Positions 44,112-53,876 of a DNA stretch of 64,000 nt are shown here, piece after piece. Origin of the DNA: Burkholderiales bacterium (GTDB taxonomy: Bacteria; Pseudomonadota; Gammaproteobacteria; Burkholderiales; WYBJ01); the NCBI GenBank assembly GCA_022841915.1, contig JALHQN010000021.1:1-64000 (forward strand). The letters are read 5' to 3'. The position numbers and the translations under genes were made by a program. The notes beneath the pieces were generated by a model, which saw only the letters and a program-made list of their open reading frames with translations, made no database searches and was not told the origin of the DNA. The stretch's first letter is position 1, and every line of letters starts with the position of its first letter.

Positions 44112-45824
44112 ATGCCCACTTACCGTCCCACCATTACCGGTGCCCGCCACATGATCTCGGCCGGGCATTACTCGGCGACGCATGCCGGCTTCCAGATCCT
44201 CGAGGCGGGCGGCAATGCCGTCGACGCGGGCGTTGCCGCCGGCATCGCGTTGGGTGTCCTGCAGACCGACCGGGTGAACTTCGCCGGGGTCGCGCCGATC
44301 ATGATCTACCTCGCCGAAAAGGGCGAGATCGTCAACATCGACGGTCTGGGCACCTGGCCCAAGGCCGCCTCGCTCGACCACTTCCATGAGAAGTACGGCG
44401 GCAAGATGCCCCCGGGCATTCTTCGCACGGTCATGCCGGCCGCGCCGGCATCCTGGCTCACCGCACTCGAACGCCACGGCACCATGAGCTTCGGCGAAGT
44501 CGCCCGCGAGGCGACCCGACTGGCCCGCGAAGGCTTCGCCATGCACTGGTTCATGGCCGATTACATTCGCGATCACGAGGCGAGCTACCAGCGCTGGCCC
44601 GGCAGCGCGGCCGTGTTCCTGCCTCAGGGGCGTCCGCCGCAAGTCGGAGAGATCTTCAAGCAGACCGATCTTGCCGCGTCGATCCAGTACATGATCGACG
44701 AGGAAGCGGCCCACCGCAGCAAGGGCAGAGCCGCCGGATTGAAGGCGGCGCGCGACGCGTTCTACAAAGGCGACATCGCCCAGAAGATCGCGCGCTATCA
44801 CAGCGACAACGGCGGCTGGGTAACCCTCGAGGATCTTGCGAGTTACGAAGTCACCTTCGAGACGCCCGCGCATACCCGCTTTCATGGCATCGATGTCTAT
44901 GCCTGCGGGCCGTGGTCGCAAGGGCCGGTGCTGCCGCAAACGCTCAATCTGCTGAGCGGCTTCGATCTCAAGGCCATGGGCCACAACTCGCCCGAGTACA
45001 TCCACACCATCCTCGAAGCCCTCAAGCTCTCCTTCGCCGACCGTCATCGCTATTACGGCGATCCGAAGTTCGTCAAGGTACCGCTCGACACGCTGCTCTC
45101 CGAGGCCTATGCCGCCGAGCGCCGCAAGCTCATCCGCGCCGACGCAGCCTCCCCCGGATTGCCGCCCGCAGGCGATGTCCCGGGCTATCCGCCCGGGCCG
45201 AAGATTCCCGAGCCCGCCTCGGGCAATCCGAATCCGCCGGCGGACACCTCCTACGTCTGCGCAGTCGACCGTCACGGCAACGCGTTCTCTTCCACACCGA
45301 GCGACGGATCGAGCGCGATGCCGGTCATTCCCGGCACGGGACTGTGCCCGTCGTCGCGCGGCTCGCAGAACTGGACCGATCCGGCGATTCCCGCCGTCAT
45401 GGCTCCGGGCAAGCGGCCGCGCCTGACGCCGAATCCGGCGATGGCACTGAAGGACGGCAAGCTCTTCATGCCCTTCGGCTCGCCGGGCAACGACATCCAG
45501 CCTCAGGCCATGACACAGGTATTCCTCAACGTGGTGGTGTTCGGCATGGAGCCGCAAGCCGCCGTCGAAGCGCCGCGCTTCGCCACCTATAGCTTCCCGA
45601 GTTCATCCGAGCCGCACGCGTATCACCCTGGACGCGTGAACGTCGAATCGCGCGTCGATGCCTCGGTCGTCGCCAAGCTGACCAAGCTCGGCCACAAGGT
45701 CGGCCCCTGGGATCCGCTCGAATGGCGGGCAGGCGCTGTCTGCGCAATTCGCGTCAACACCGAGAACGGCTTGCTGGAAGGCGCCGCCGACCCGCGCCGG
45801 CTTTGCTACGCGATGGGTGTCTAG
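44112..45824 (+). CDS. Gamma-glutamyltransferase-like Ntn hydrolase
   Basis: 570 aa. ATG at 44112 after GGAGGAGCAG; no signal peptide, unlike classical periplasmic GGT. GGT-family segments: ISAGHYSATHAGFQILEAGGNAVDA (~residues 11-35), AGVAPIMIYLAEKGEI, SQGPVLPQTLNLLSGFDL, EALKLSFADRHRYYGD, RLTPNPAMALKDGK. The catalytic N-terminal threonine of the small subunit is probably T379 in PADTSYVCAVDRHGNAFSSTPSDG (~residues 376-399), where the usual T-T-H is D-T-S. It should self-cleave before T379. In this operon it could release an amino acid or amine from an N-acyl or gamma-glutamyl conjugate for the dehydrogenase. Confidence 0.87.
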   Translation: MPTYRPTITGARHMISAGHYSATHAGFQILEAGGNAVDAGVAAGIALGVLQTDRVNFAGVAPIMIYLAEKGEIVNIDGLGTWPKAASLDHFHEKYGGKMPPGILRTVMPAAPASWLTALERHGTMSFGEVAREATRLAREGFAMHWFMADYIRDHEASYQRWPGSAAVFLPQGRPPQVGEIFKQTDLAASIQYMIDEEAAHRSKGRAAGLKAARDAFYKGDIAQKIARYHSDNGGWVTLEDLASYEVTFETPAHTRFHGIDVYACGPWSQGPVLPQTLNLLSGFDLKAMGHNSPEYIHTILEALKLSFADRHRYYGDPKFVKVPLDTLLSEAYAAERRKLIRADAASPGLPPAGDVPGYPPGPKIPEPASGNPNPPADTSYVCAVDRHGNAFSSTPSDGSSAMPVIPGTGLCPSSRGSQNWTDPAIPAVMAPGKRPRLTPNPAMALKDGKLFMPFGSPGNDIQPQAMTQVFLNVVVFGMEPQAAVEAPRFATYSFPSSSEPHAYHPGRVNVESRVDASVVAKLTKLGHKVGPWDPLEWRAGAVCAIRVNTENGLLEGAADPRRLCYAMGV

Positions 45825-45973
45825 CGCTTCGGCGCGACGATCTACACCCTCCATCGTAGAAGAATGGAGTCCTGTGCCGAACTCCGACTGAGTGTGCCCA
45901 GAATGGGCCTCGACGCGGTGGTCCGGAAACGGCAAACGCTGCAAGTCACTGATTCCACCAACGCCATGTAGAT

Positions 45974-46028
45974 CCTGGACCGCCTACGAACCAGGGGGTC
46001 GTAGGTTCGCATTCTGCCGGGGGCACCA
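45974..46028 (+). pseudogene. Decayed 3' half of tRNA-Arg(ACG), possible attachment site
   Basis: CTACGAA (45984-45990) is the anticodon loop of tRNA-Arg(ACG). It is followed by stem CCAGG, a variable loop, a T-arm (GTAGG, TTCGCAT, TCTGC at 46001-46015), and an acceptor strand CGGGGGC-ACCA ending at 46028. The 5' stem strand CCTGG (45974-45978) is separated from the loop by five extra bases, no D-arm or 5' acceptor exists upstream, and the T-loop's invariant A58 is C. It is therefore not a working tRNA. A 3' tRNA fragment of this kind is the usual trace of integration at a tRNA gene. Confidence 0.65.
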
Positions 46029-46039
46029 AGCGATCAAGA

Positions 46040-46067
46040 GGTTACGAAAGTAACCCCTTTTCATTTT
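46040..46067 (+). terminator. Terminator hairpin after the tRNA fragment
   Basis: GGTTAC (46040-46045), tetraloop GAAA, GTAACC (46050-46055), then two T4 tracts separated by CA (46058-46067). Its position 12 bp after the tRNA 3' end is what a tRNA gene's own terminator would show, so the tRNA fragment and its native 3' flank may have been displaced together. Confidence 0.75.
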
Positions 46068-46091
46068 GGTCCCTGGTGCCGATCATATGGT

Positions 46092-46880
46092 TCATTCCCC
46101 GTACACTATACTTCTGTAGCACATAGCAGCCCTCTCGCCCGCCTCCCCTTCGCACGCAGTTCCGCACATAGCGTTGGCAGAAGCCTTCCTTCGTACGAGT
46201 TCTTCTCTCGAAATTCCGAGCCGCCTTGCATCCATCGCGTCTTGAACGTCTTGGGAAGCCGGATCCACATCCACAAGCCCAAAAGCATTCATTTCTGACA
46301 TCGTCAGCACCCTGACCGACTCGGGCGGAATCGCTGCCATAGCGTAAAAAAGAGAAGTGGCGACATTCATATCAGAGAAATACTTAATCAATTCGCCGCG
46401 AAGAGCCGCATACCGCTTCTGTGCCATCGTGGGATTAGTATTCAAGTCGATTGAATACGGTCTGTGAATCGCCACCGTGCCTGAGATCATTCTATGCGTG
46501 GCCCCAGCCAAAACGATCACACACGAGCTGATACATTGCGCATCCCGTGGCACAAGCGCCAACTTTTGCTTGCTACGTAGTAGCCTGCCGATCGCCATTG
46601 CTGCGCCAACGTCGCCTCCGTTGCTGTCGAGTATGAGGTACAGACCACTGCCCGGGCGAGAGTTGGGAGGCTCAGCGTGTAGCGCACTCGCGATGCGCGA
46701 ATAGTCCGTTGCCGTTATCGTGCCACTCAGACGCAGGCAGGCACGGTTGTTTGCGCAAGGTTCGACCGCTGCGACAGCGCTTTCGATTGATGCGCCAGAA
46801 AAGACAACGAAGCTAGCAACAATTCTCGCAAGGATGGACAACTGCATGGGTACTCGAAGTCTTTTGAATATCGTGAACAT
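46092..46880 (-). CDS. COG3904-type periplasmic ClpP/crotonase-fold protein
   Basis: 262 aa from the ATG at 46880 (GAGG upstream); an ATG at 46847 is an alternative. A signal peptide or membrane anchor covers residues ~12-38. The core LILDSNGGDVGAAMAIGRLL (residues ~82-101) provides the oxyanion glycines, CISSC (116-120) the probable nucleophile Ser, and AIHRPY (H139) the His, as in COG3904 proteins distantly related to ClpP. The C terminus is Cys-rich (CGTACEGEAGERAAMC). Base composition is visibly lower in GC than the flanks. It follows the small Cys-rich gene by 14 bp on the same strand. Confidence 0.75.
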   Translation of the reverse strand: MFTIFKRLRVPMQLSILARIVASFVVFSGASIESAVAAVEPCANNRACLRLSGTITATDYSRIASALHAEPPNSRPGSGLYLILDSNGGDVGAAMAIGRLLRSKQKLALVPRDAQCISSCVIVLAGATHRMISGTVAIHRPYSIDLNTNPTMAQKRYAALRGELIKYFSDMNVATSLFYAMAAIPPESVRVLTMSEMNAFGLVDVDPASQDVQDAMDARRLGISREELVRRKASANAMCGTACEGEAGERAAMCYRSIVYGE

Positions 46881-46894
46881 GCGGCCGTACCTCG

Positions 46895-47161
46895 TTATGT
46901 TCCAGTCGTTGTGTTAATTCCGCGCAAAGCTTCAATGATTTGGCAAGCTATTTTGCACCAAGATGCGCAGTTCAATCCTGCGAGCTTTTCTATAGTCAGG
47001 GCAAGCTTCTTAGCTTCATGATCACGGGACTGAGCCATTAACGCCTCGCACGCCTGCTTACAGTGGCAACTGTTCGTTCCATCACCTATATGCTTCTGCA
47101 TCAGATCTGCAATCTCTAACTTCGATCTGGCCCGGCGAATTGCCTTAAGTGTAGGGTTCAT
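46895..47161 (-). CDS. Small Cys-rich hypothetical protein
   Basis: 88 aa from the ATG at 47161; a TTG six codons upstream is also in frame, and neither has a strong ribosome site. Two cysteine clusters, CHCKQAC (in the first half) and CASWCKIAC (in the second), are separated by a charged helix (RDHEAKKLALTIEKLAG). The spacing suggests a helical hairpin with disulfides or metal. I do not recognise the family. Low GC and closeness to the COG3904-type gene suggest they travelled together. Confidence 0.5.
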   Translation of the reverse strand: MNPTLKAIRRARSKLEIADLMQKHIGDGTNSCHCKQACEALMAQSRDHEAKKLALTIEKLAGLNCASWCKIACQIIEALRGINTTTGT

Positions 47162-47497
47162 GGATTGGATCAACGTCAACGGGGGTACGCGTATCGAACT
47201 AGGATCTACTCAACCAGCGACACTGCATCGCATCATTCGGACGTATCACCGGCCATAATATCGCTGTCGTACGCCTGGGGAGGCCCACCGAAATGAGCTG
47301 CCTGTGTACAAAATGGGTTTATCGCGGCTTCGCGGTGTATGACCAAGCTCTAGAAATACCCACAGCCTCACATAACCCCGCTCTGCTGCGGGTATTGCCC
47401 CTCTAGGCTATGGCATGATGTCACCGCTCGCGCGCTGCTGCGCGGGTGCAGCCTGGCAGCTGCGAGGAACATCATTCACGACAACGAAGGAGGAGAT
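47162..47497 (+). other. AT-richer intergenic region upstream of Bug gene
   Basis: 336 bp between the low-GC genes and the next Bug gene. It holds a small hairpin CCCGC (47377-47381) / GCGGG (47388-47392) without a T-run. Composition returns to GC-rich over the last ~100 bp. No gene, direct repeat of the tRNA fragment, or other feature was recognised. Confidence 0.4.
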
Positions 47498-48463
47498 ATG
47501 CGTCCATTGCCCGTGGCAGCGGCGGCCTGCCTGTTGGCGAGCGTGTCGTCGGTCACTTGGAGTCAGGAGTACCCCAGCCGTACGATTCGCATCATCGTGC
47601 CGGTCGTGGCGGGAGGATCGAACGACGTTCTCGCCCGCGTCATCGGCGAAAGACTGAGAGAGCGCTTCGGGCAGCCGGTCGTGGTCGAGAATCGGCCGGG
47701 CGCGAGCCAGATGCTCGGCTCCGAACTCACGGCGAACGCGCCACCGGACGGCCATACACTGATGTTGCCCACGGCGACATTCGCGAGCAGCGTCGCCACC
47801 CGATCGAAGCTGCCGTTCGATCCTCTGACCGATCTGACCGGAGTCGCGATGGTGGGCGTGGGGCCGTTTCTCGTCGCGGTGCACCCATCGGTCCCGGTGC
47901 GCAACGTGAAGGAGCTGATCGCGCTCGCCCGCTCCAAGCCCGGCCAAATCCAATACGGATCGGCCGGACCGGGCAGCATCATTCATTTGGCGACCGAGGT
48001 GTTCGCCGCGTCGACCCAGCTCGATCTAGGCCACGTGCCCTACAAGAGCGGCGCGCCGGCCGTGACGGCGACCGTCGCGGGCGAGGTACCTTTGGTGTTC
48101 ATGAGCATGCCCTCGGTATGGGCGCAGGTGAAGAACAACCGTTTGCGTGCCATCGCCGTAACGACCGGTAAGCGGTCGCCTTTCGTACCCGATTTGCCGA
48201 CCATCGCCGAAGCCGGCGTCCCGGGCTACGAGGCGAGTCAGTGGTGGGGCTTTCTCGCTCCCGGCAAAGTGAACCGGGACAACATCGCCAAGCTCAACAC
48301 CGAGATCAATCGGATCCTCCTGCTCGAAGACATGAAGAAGCGCCTCGCCGCCGAGGGCGCCGAACCGGTCACCATGACGGCCGAGGCGTTCACGAACTTC
48401 GTCCACAGCGAGATCGCCAAGTGGCGCAAAGTCGTCAAGGAGCGCAACATCTCCTCGAGCTGA
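47498..48463 (+). CDS. Bug (TctC-type) periplasmic substrate-binding protein
   Basis: 321 aa. GAAGGAGGAGAT directly precedes the ATG at 47498. Signal peptide ends near SVTWSQE. The ligand loop is PVVAGGSNDVLAR. Also ENRPGASQMLGSEL, PPDGHTLMLPTATF, FDPLTDLTGVAM, YGSAGPGSIIHLATE, VPYKSGAPAVTATV (Ser in place of the usual Gly after YK), TGKRSPFVPDLPT. It stands alone, convergent with the Asp-box protein gene. Confidence 0.92.
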   Translation: MRPLPVAAAACLLASVSSVTWSQEYPSRTIRIIVPVVAGGSNDVLARVIGERLRERFGQPVVVENRPGASQMLGSELTANAPPDGHTLMLPTATFASSVATRSKLPFDPLTDLTGVAMVGVGPFLVAVHPSVPVRNVKELIALARSKPGQIQYGSAGPGSIIHLATEVFAASTQLDLGHVPYKSGAPAVTATVAGEVPLVFMSMPSVWAQVKNNRLRAIAVTTGKRSPFVPDLPTIAEAGVPGYEASQWWGFLAPGKVNRDNIAKLNTEINRILLLEDMKKRLAAEGAEPVTMTAEAFTNFVHSEIAKWRKVVKERNISSS

Positions 48464-48603
48464 TCGCACCACGGCCTTCGGGACATCCGCACCGAGCAGG
48501 ATGCGCCCGAAGGCAATGCGCCGCGGGTGCTCGGGATCGCCTCCCTTCCGCGCCCCGCTCCTTCCCGCCACCGCGAGACTACAGGCCCTGGGATGCCTGC
48601 CGC

Positions 48604-49683
48604 TCAGATGCAAGCAACCGCATAGACATCGTGCACCCCTGAAGGCAGGGGATGATCCGACCAGCTCGCACCGCCGTCTTCCGTCCCGATCACCTGGCCT
48701 TGACGAGTCACGCAGTAGATCCGCCGCGGATCGCCGGGATGCGCGCAAACGGCCATCACCGTCGATTCGGCGTTGACGCCATGATCGATGCGCTTCCACG
48801 TCTGGGCGAGATCTTCGCTGCGGTAGAGCGAGCCCGCGGTGCTGAAGGCCGCCTGCGACATCGCCGCGTACATGACATTCGGATCGTGCGGAGACACGAT
48901 CACATCACGGCAATACGTCAGCGGGGAGAATCGATCGATGTGAGTGTCGTACCAGGTCGCACCCCGGTTGTCGCTGCGGAACAGGCCCATGCGCACGGCG
49001 AGAAACGGCGTCCCGGGCAACGCGGGACTGATGGCGAGCGCGTGCGAATCGAGCATGCCTTCGCAATGCGCGCAATGACGACCACCGACGTTGCTGCGCA
49101 GGTGCGGCTGCTGGGCGAGTTCGAACAGCGACTCGGACATGTCGCTGAAGGTCTCTCCGCCGTCGGCACTGCGAATCACACCGCTGACTTCCAGCGCCAG
49201 GTACAGATCGTCGGGCCGGCTCGGATCGACGGTGATGCGGATCGTGCGGGTATCGAACCCTTCGCGCTCGCAGTGCGCCGGCGACTTGGCCGCCGCCACC
49301 TTGCGCCAATTGTCGCCGCCGTCCTCGCTGCGATAGAGCGCCACCGGCGCCGCACCGGCATAGACAATGTTGGGCCGGGTCGGATGCACGGACACAGTCC
49401 ATATGACCACGTTCTTGTCCGGAAACCCGAGGCGCTCCCAACGATCCCCGCCATCGATGCTGCGATACGGACCGTCCTGGGTGCCGACGAAAAGAATCTG
49501 AGGATTCTGCGGATGGACGGCGATGGTGCGCACCTCGCACCCTTCGGGAAGCCCGGCCGTCACCGCCTGCCACTGTGCCTCGCCTGCCAATCGCCTGTAC
49601 AAGCCGCCCTGATATCGATTCCTGCTGCTGCCCTCGCCCCGGCCTGCGCCAGCGAAAATGCGAGTCTGTCCGTTGCCAGCCAT
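48604..49683 (-). CDS. Asp-box (BNR) repeat beta-propeller protein
   Basis: 359 aa from the ATG at 49683, with AAGGAGGGC upstream. At least six S-x-D-x-G-x-x-W type Asp-boxes occur: RSIDGGDRW, RSEDGGDNW, RSADGGETF, RSDNRGATW, RSEDLAQTW, GTEDGGASW, spaced about 45-60 residues apart, so the whole protein is one propeller. No signal peptide. Such proteins resemble sialidases, photosystem assembly factor Ycf48 or VPS10-type propellers, but the sialidase Arg triad is not evident. It lies downstream of the TauD-like gene on the same strand (115 bp gap). Function unknown. Confidence 0.82.
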   Translation of the reverse strand: MAGNGQTRIFAGAGRGEGSSRNRYQGGLYRRLAGEAQWQAVTAGLPEGCEVRTIAVHPQNPQILFVGTQDGPYRSIDGGDRWERLGFPDKNVVIWTVSVHPTRPNIVYAGAAPVALYRSEDGGDNWRKVAAAKSPAHCEREGFDTRTIRITVDPSRPDDLYLALEVSGVIRSADGGETFSDMSESLFELAQQPHLRSNVGGRHCAHCEGMLDSHALAISPALPGTPFLAVRMGLFRSDNRGATWYDTHIDRFSPLTYCRDVIVSPHDPNVMYAAMSQAAFSTAGSLYRSEDLAQTWKRIDHGVNAESTVMAVCAHPGDPRRIYCVTRQGQVIGTEDGGASWSDHPLPSGVHDVYAVACI

Positions 49684-49798
49684 GCTTGCCCTCCTTGTCG
49701 CCGATCGAAAAACGTCTTGCCCGCAGCACGGACGCACGCGCGCCGACACGCGAAGACCGTGCTCGCACGCTCCGCGCTCCGGACAATGGAAGTGTTGA

Positions 49799-50677
49799 TC
49801 AGTAGGGCTTGTCGCCCCGTACCAGCATGCGGTAGAGCCGACGCTGCTGGCTGTGATCGAAGTCGAACCCCGCCTTGTGCAGCGAAGCGCGGTCGTCGAT
49901 GATCAGCAAATCGCCCTTCTGGTACTCGTGCGCATAGCAAAATTGCGGCTGGGTGATCCGGTCGGTGAGATCCTGCAGGAAATCCTGCGTCTCCTCCGGG
50001 GTCATGCCGATGACGCGCTCGGTCTTGCTTTTGTGGAACCACACCGCCTTGGTGCCCGTCTCCGGATGGGTGCGCACCAGCGGCTGGATCGTGGGCGGCT
50101 TCTTCGACTCGAGCTGCGCGCGCAGGATGTCGGGATTCGCGATCTTGAACCGTGCGCTGCTGAGCAGCGTGTTCTCCGTCTTCATGTCCGTGATTTTGCG
50201 CCGGTAGTCCTCGGGCAGCCCCTCGTACGCCGCGCGCGAGTTGCATACCGACGTGGCGCCGCCTTTGTCCGGCACCGCCACGGCATACAGCATGGTGAAC
50301 TTCGGCGGCATTTCCTGATTCGTGTGATCGGTATGCCAAGTGGCGTTGGTCCCGACCTTGGCGGGCTTGCCCTCGCTGTCCTTGTGGAAGTTGTCCAGGA
50401 CGCTGATCAACGGATGACCATCCACGAGATAGCGCCGGTTCTGATCTTCCATCAACTCGCCGAACAGTTCGGCGCCCGCCTGCAGCTGCGCAGGCGTCAG
50501 ATGAGCCTGGCCGCGAATGACGAGCACCACGTTCTCGACGACGGCGTCGTAGAGCTTCTTCCGGGTTGCGGCGTCGACAGGCTGGCTCAGATCGATGCCT
50601 GTCACGATGGCACCGATGTGTTCTTTGACTTTGGTGATCTGCAGGGTCGGGATGGTTGCCGGCAGGACTGCGCTCAT
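49799..50677 (-). CDS. TauD/TfdA-family 2-oxoglutarate-dependent dioxygenase
   Basis: 292 aa. ATG at 50677 after GGAGGAGCAAGG; a start seven codons earlier lacks a ribosome site. Iron ligands: H115-x-D117 in WHTDHT and the distal His in RASLHKAGFD (~267), with QQRRLYR supplying the 2-oxoglutarate-binding Arg. Also GIDLSQPVDA near the N terminus. The family hydroxylates taurine, 2,4-D, alkylsulfates and similar compounds. No sulfonate transporter is adjacent, so the substrate is open. Confidence 0.9.
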   Translation of the reverse strand: MSAVLPATIPTLQITKVKEHIGAIVTGIDLSQPVDAATRKKLYDAVVENVVLVIRGQAHLTPAQLQAGAELFGELMEDQNRRYLVDGHPLISVLDNFHKDSEGKPAKVGTNATWHTDHTNQEMPPKFTMLYAVAVPDKGGATSVCNSRAAYEGLPEDYRRKITDMKTENTLLSSARFKIANPDILRAQLESKKPPTIQPLVRTHPETGTKAVWFHKSKTERVIGMTPEETQDFLQDLTDRITQPQFCYAHEYQKGDLLIIDDRASLHKAGFDFDHSQQRRLYRMLVRGDKPY

Positions 50678-50871
50678 GGCCTTGCTCCTCCAATCCACAT
50701 GATGGTCTGATTCGTCTCAAGCTACGAACGATCATACGCGCAGGCGCGCCATCTTGTGAACTGCGCCGAACTGTACGCACTACAGCATTGCCGGCGATCG
50801 CATTACCCCACGCTCGCCGGTTGCCGCTCCCGTGTGCTGCGAACCTGCCCTCGCGCGCTCTCGGACGGCCG

Positions 50872-51543
50872 CTAGGCCCAGAGGGCATCCAAGGCGACGA
50901 GCACCCGCGGCCCCTCGTTCGCGCACAAGGGCGGCGAACGATGGATGGCGCCCCGAGCCTGATTGCCAGGCCACAGGCTACCCTTGAGCAAGACGACGTC
51001 GAAAGGCCTGGCCTGCTCGGAGGCGAGACGGTTGGGACGATCCTCGGCGCTGGCGACGGGTGGCTCGATGGCGTCGACATCACGGTCGGGGCGAGCGGCT
51101 GCGGCATCGTCCACCCATTCCGTTCCCGGGCCGCGATACGTCACCAGCAACCGCAACGCGACTCGATCGACGTGCAGGCGCGGACACATCGCGCGCTTGA
51201 GCACTTCCATGCGCAAGCCGACCACCGGACAGCCCACGAGATCGGCATAGAGTTCGATCAGAGCCGCGATGTCGGCACGAAGCGCTGATCCGACGCCGCC
51301 GGGAATGACCATGGCATTCCTCGGCTCTTCGACCGCATGCGTGCCGCTGAAACCGCTGCCGAGCGCGCCCGTTGCGACGGCATGCTCCAGTTCGCGCTCA
51401 ATGGCCGGCTGCGCATCCCGCGCCAGACAAGCCACCTGAACCTCCGGCTCGAAAATGCAGGCAAGATCGGCCAGCTCGCGCACGCGCCGGGTGGATGCCG
51501 CCAACACGGGCGGCACGACGGAAGCATCGAAGCAGCCGGTCAT
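50872..51543 (-). CDS. DUF1826 protein (zinc-cluster associated)
   Basis: 223 aa from the ATG at 51543, which overlaps the upstream COG0523 stop (ATGA). The DUF1826 core is CPRLHVDRVALRLLVTYRGPGTEW (~residues 121-144), with a His-Asp pair that could bind metal, then FDVVLLKGSLWPGN and AIHRSPP. Cytoplasmic. DUF1826 genes are recurrently linked to COG0523 GTPases and zinc uptake genes, as here. Last gene of the zinc operon. A role in zinc-limited growth is inference from context. Confidence 0.85.
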   Translation of the reverse strand: MTGCFDASVVPPVLAASTRRVRELADLACIFEPEVQVACLARDAQPAIERELEHAVATGALGSGFSGTHAVEEPRNAMVIPGGVGSALRADIAALIELYADLVGCPVVGLRMEVLKRAMCPRLHVDRVALRLLVTYRGPGTEWVDDAAAARPDRDVDAIEPPVASAEDRPNRLASEQARPFDVVLLKGSLWPGNQARGAIHRSPPLCANEGPRVLVALDALWA

Positions 51544-52626
51544 GGGCGCACGCCTCCTCTGGTCGCACCCACGGCCCACCCCGCATCGTCGACGATCTCG
51601 GCGCTGCATGAACGACGAATGAGGCACTCGACTCGCTCGCGCGGCAGATCGTGCAAGAAGAACACCAGGCGGGAGCGGCGATCTGCGAAGCTGCCGGTCG
51701 TCGGCCAGGCCGCCAAGCGTTCGATCGGATAGCGCACATGCCTGACACAATGAACGATGCTGGGCTGCGCCACACCGAGGATGTCGATCAAACCCTTGAT
51801 GCGCAGAATGCGATCACCGCAGGTCGACAGCAAGTCATCGAGCGCCTCGACGAACGCGAGGCCGTCCAAAGGCCGGTCGCATGCCAGGGCGAAGACGTCG
51901 ACCTTGGGTCGATGGCGCATCACGCTCGGCCTGGAAAGCCATGCCGGTGTTGCGTTGCCGTGCGCGAGATCCGGAGCGAGCCAGGCGGACAACTCGCGTT
52001 CGCCCGCGCCTGCCGGCGGCACACCGCCGCCCAGGAAGGCCGCTGCCGCCACCTCGCCTCGATGAACGCGAATTTGTGGCGCACCAGGATTGATCTCGAA
52101 CAACCGGGCAGCCACGGCATTCGCTTGGCTCTCCTCGGCAAGATCACACTTCGTGATCAGCAGACGATCGGCCGCAGCCACTTGACCGAGCGCCTCCGCA
52201 TGGCGCGCGAGTTGATCCCAACCCTGGGTCGCGTCCACCGCCGTCACCACGCTCTCGCTGCGAAAGCGCTGCGCAAGAAACGGATCCCGCGCCAGGCTCA
52301 ACGCAACCGGCGCGGGATCGGCCAAGCCGCTGGTTTCCACCACCACGCGCGACAGCGCGGGGATCTCGCGACTGAGCCTGCGCTTGAAGAGCGTCGTCAG
52401 TGCCCGCGAGAAGTCGCCGAGCATGGCGCAGCACAGACAACCCGAGCTCAACAAGACCAATTCCGAATCGAACCGCTCGACCAGCAAATGATCGACACCG
52501 ACCTCGCCCATTTCATTGATCAGCACGGCGGCACCGGCGAACTCGGGCTGTCGCACGAGTCGATTGAGCAGCGTCGTCTTGCCTGCCCCGAGAAACCCCG
52601 ACAAGACGGTGACGGGGATGCGGTAG

Positions 52627-52637
<11 letters not shown>
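51540..52637 (-). CDS. COG0523 (CobW/ZigA-like) GTPase, second copy
   Basis: 365 aa from the ATG at 52637, overlapping the upstream COG0523 gene by 11 bp. Walker [12 protein letters not shown] (13-23), the metal-binding GCLCC (66-70), [10 protein letters not shown] and TKCDL are present. COG0523 GTPases deliver metals, mostly zinc, to client proteins. Shorter and more divergent C-terminal CobW domain than the first copy. It is coupled to DUF1826 downstream. Confidence 0.9.
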
Positions 52638-53865
<1,228 letters not shown>

Positions 53866-53876
53866 GGAAAATCCGA

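Noticed and set aside
45864-45971. 35-aa frame ending three bases before the tRNA fragment, considered as an integrase remnant
   Set aside because: Too short, no integrase motif (R-H-R-Y) and no clear ribosome site.
45974-46028. Functional tRNA-Arg gene
   Set aside because: No D-arm or 5' acceptor strand, five-base insertion in the anticodon arm, and altered T-loop.
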